A DNA stretch of 32,555 nt from Bacillus mobilis. GTDB lineage: Bacteria; Bacillota; Bacilli; Bacillales; Bacillaceae_G. The stretch lies in contig NZ_MACF01000146.1 of NCBI RefSeq assembly GCF_001884045.1, positions 1 to 32,555 on the forward strand, read 5' to 3'. Each line of letters opens with the position of its first letter. Within the stretch, counting starts at the first letter, position 1. The translations under genes and the position numbers were made by a program. Below the pieces are notes generated by a model. It was given only the letters and a program-made list of their open reading frames with translations, searched no databases and was not told the origin of the DNA. Below, one piece after another: positions 30,709 to 32,555 of this stretch.

Positions 30709-30763
30709 AGTATAACTATCGTTTCTTAACAAAAATTGAGGAGATTTCTTAAGATTTTATGAA
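30709..30763 (-). promoter_or_regulatory. TTAAGAAA promoter of the methyltransferase-dedA operon
   Basis: TTAAGAAA at 30745-30752 and 30722-30729, 15 bases apart, then 7 bases and TATACT (30709-30714), minus strand. The third, upstream box (30756-30763) is degenerate (TTCATAAA, 6 of 8) but at the same 3-base distance. It shares TATACTTAGAAACA with the yxeA promoter. Confidence 0.83.
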
Positions 30764-31046
30764 GAATGAAACATTTCGTATTCTCTATATAAATACCTCT
30801 TTTATATTTATTAATTTGGTATAATAGATATAAAAAGAAATTTTATGGAAGATGCTATCGCTACGTCTATTTTCATACAACATCTGCGGAAATTAATCTA
30901 TAAATTACCTTTCATCACCATCCAATATATGTAATTATTTTCGTGTGAGCGAAAAAATTCAAATAATAAGAAATTTATATTTTATAGAAACACATGTAGA
31001 TCTAATTAATATGTAGTATTTCAAAACTATTTAAAAGGAGAAGCTA
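30764..31046. other. Upstream region of the AraC-type regulator
   Basis: Nearly 300 bases, AT-rich. A plus-strand -10 (GGTATAATAG, about 30831-30840) is visible without a good -35. A long untranslated leader would follow, about 200 bases to the ATG. I saw no riboswitch signature or ORF with a ribosome site. Confidence 0.4.
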
Positions 31047-32276
31047 ATGAATAATTCCATCGACCTACAGCACTTATGTGATCTTGTACATAGAACGTTT
31101 CATGTTCCTGTTCAATTTCTATCTACTGATAAAAAAATTGTATATGAATCTACTGCTCATACGATTGGTAGTCCGTTTTATTCTTCTAAAGAAGAACATC
31201 TTAATGAAATTTATCAAGAAAACGCTCCTTGTAATTTTCCAATTTTCAAAGGGAATAAGTATCTTGAGAATTTCATTAGCATCCATATAACAAATCATGA
31301 ACATATAAAAGGAACGATTATAATCGGCCCGACTACCTATCCAAAAGTATCAGATGAAATGGCAATTAAACTTATGAAATATTTCAACTGTAATAATACA
31401 ATGCAACAAGGAGTAGACTACTATCAATTTCTACCCGAGATTAAAAAAAGCACGCTAATTGATATAAGTATTTGGTTACATTACGTAATTTTCAATGAAA
31501 AATTAGATAGAGATATTGTCTGGAAAGAGAATAAATTACTCGAAGATGTTTCTTATAAAATTGTAAATCCTGATTTATATATTTCAAAACGTCGCCGCCA
31601 TGATCCGCAAAATTATGACATATCGTTGGAACGTAAATTTTTTTCAGCAATTAAAGAAGGCGATAAAGAAAAGGTCATACAATATGCGTATTCATATCCA
31701 CAAGAAGATGCGGCAATTTCATCTAAAGGAGATCAACTTAGAAACCAAAAAAATAACGGCATTATCGCCATTACGCTAGCTATTCGATATGCGATAGACG
31801 GTAATCTTCCATCACATATTGCTTTTTCACTCGGTACTTTATATATACAAACGATTGAAAAACTAGATAACATGTATTCAGTAAATAGGTTAATTGAAGA
31901 TGCTTTATGCACTTTTGCAGAACGTGTGAAAGAATATAATAATCAAGCATATTCTAATTCCATTACTACGTGCCTCAATCATATTCACAAACATATTTAC
32001 GATGAAATATCTCTTAATGATCTTGCTAATCTCTTACATATTTCCCCTACTTATTTATCAAAACTGTTTAAAAAAGAAGTGGGAATTCCTTTAATTGAAT
32101 ACATCCAAAGAGAGCGAGTAGAAGAAGCTAAAAAGTTATTAACATTAACGACTTATCCATTATCAGATATTTGTACCTGGCTTAATTTTAATGATCAAAG
32201 TTATTTCACAAGAGTCTTCAAAAAAATCACTAGTATGACTCCAAGACAATATCGTGAAAATCATACTGTGATATAG
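31047..32276 (+). CDS. AraC-family transcriptional regulator
   Basis: A 409-residue regulator with an unrecognised N-terminal sensory part (about 1-300, soluble). A C-terminal AraC/XylS double HTH (about 308-406) contains 'HIYDEISLNDLANLLHISPT', 'YLSKLFKKEVG' and 'DQSYFTRVFKKITSMTPRQY'. The overall layout resembles regulators of surface proteins in Gram-positive cocci (YSIRK-targeted type), by recall only. AAAAGGAG precedes the ATG. The target is unknown; neighbours are a methyltransferase-dedA operon (divergent) and a TnpB element. Confidence 0.87.
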   Translation: MNNSIDLQHLCDLVHRTFHVPVQFLSTDKKIVYESTAHTIGSPFYSSKEEHLNEIYQENAPCNFPIFKGNKYLENFISIHITNHEHIKGTIIIGPTTYPKVSDEMAIKLMKYFNCNNTMQQGVDYYQFLPEIKKSTLIDISIWLHYVIFNEKLDRDIVWKENKLLEDVSYKIVNPDLYISKRRRHDPQNYDISLERKFFSAIKEGDKEKVIQYAYSYPQEDAAISSKGDQLRNQKNNGIIAITLAIRYAIDGNLPSHIAFSLGTLYIQTIEKLDNMYSVNRLIEDALCTFAERVKEYNNQAYSNSITTCLNHIHKHIYDEISLNDLANLLHISPTYLSKLFKKEVGIPLIEYIQRERVEEAKKLLTLTTYPLSDICTWLNFNDQSYFTRVFKKITSMTPRQYRENHTVI

Positions 32277-32291
32277 AAACGGTTTCTTAAT

Positions 32292-32327
32292 AGAAGGTGA
32301 AATAGTTATCTTACTAGCTCACCTTCT
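32292..32327 (+). terminator. Hairpin after the AraC-type gene
   Basis: AGAAGGTGA / TCACCTTCT with an 18-base loop that itself can pair TAGT/ACTA. Confidence 0.65.
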
Positions 32328-32366
32328 TCAAATCCAGTTATTTCTCCCTCCTCCAAATTCCCTTTA

Positions 32367-32555
32367 GTCAACTACCCCCACTGAGATAAAACATTTCAGT
32401 GGGGGCTTGAGTTAGAACACTAGGTCTTTTCGTCTATCGCTAGACAGTTTGACGCTCTAGCATTCATGCCACCTTATGGTCACACCCCAAGTATGTTTTT
32501 GGTTGGTACTGGCAACGAACGATTGTTTTCCCACTTGCACCACCCTTTCGAAAAA
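32367..32555 (-). mobile_element. Right end and omega-RNA region of another TnpB element (partial)
   Basis: On the minus strand the block ends AAGCCCCCACT...AGTGGGGGTAGTTGAC, closely parallel to the right end of the rpn-inserted element. A perfect 10-bp stem CCCCCACTGA/TCAGTGGGGG is at 32375-32405. The element therefore reads leftward and finishes at 32367; its tnpB lies beyond the window. The bases 32366 downward would be the guide. It is distinct from the IStron at the window start. Confidence 0.72.

Noticed and set aside
32283-32290. Another TTTCTTAA (TTAAGAAA on minus strand)
   Set aside because: Single copy without a partner at the right distance and without TATACT; not counted as a regulon promoter. 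The same holds for one copy inside the response-regulator gene near 16930.

Overview
The window is AT-rich Firmicute chromosome, almost certainly from the Bacillus cereus group (cereus, thuringiensis or anthracis lineage). Evidence: a bcr1-type repeat downstream of hpt, a class D sortase next to an LPNTA-anchored BasI-like wall protein, a GerPF-like spore germination protein, SLH plus Excalibur domains, feoAB with a Cys-rich partner, and several IS200/IS605-type TnpB elements.

Layout. 1 to about 700: 5' half of a minus-strand IStron (group I intron core, a 42-aa TnpA remnant, start of TnpB). 952-3319: cydAB. 3484-4618: GerPF-like and SLH/Excalibur genes. 4619-5328: hairpin-rich intergenic DNA. 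5329-7726: YdcF-like, YitT and a small membrane protein. 7825-10331 (minus): PspA, DUF350, DUF4178, DUF4247 envelope cluster. 10735-13783: lipoprotein, then feoA-feoB-Cys-rich partner under a Fur box. 13947-14803: TPP riboswitch and thiT. 14816-18802 (minus): a 26-aa membrane peptide candidate, then basI-srtC-response regulator-histidine kinase. 18980-21530: small genes, hpt, bcr1, lipid kinase. 21570-24805: DUF2199 gene and an rpn gene split by an intact-looking TnpB element. 24859-30688: Bce-type ABC transporter, small zinc-ribbon protein, YxeA, an XRE regulator with a membrane partner, and a SAM methyltransferase-DedA operon. 31047-32276: AraC regulator. 32367-32555: right end of another minus-strand TnpB element.

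How the genes work together. The strongest undescribed signal is regulatory. Three separate minus-strand promoters, those of the ABC transporter, yxeA and the methyltransferase-dedA operon, carry the same architecture: TTAAGAAA, 3 nt, TTAAGAAA, 15 nt, TTAAGAAA, 7 nt, TATACT. The most upstream box is degenerate at the methyltransferase. This looks like one response-regulator regulon, joining a peptide-sensing or detoxifying transporter and YxeA to a lipid-type methyltransferase and a DedA membrane protein. No cognate two-component system is visible beside these genes. The second theme is TnpB biology: three independent TnpB elements. One is an IStron in which group I splicing and guide RNA formation would share a transcript. 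Another interrupts rpn, so its guide can be read directly from the flank.

Calls rest on reading sequence and recalled family knowledge; no database search was run.
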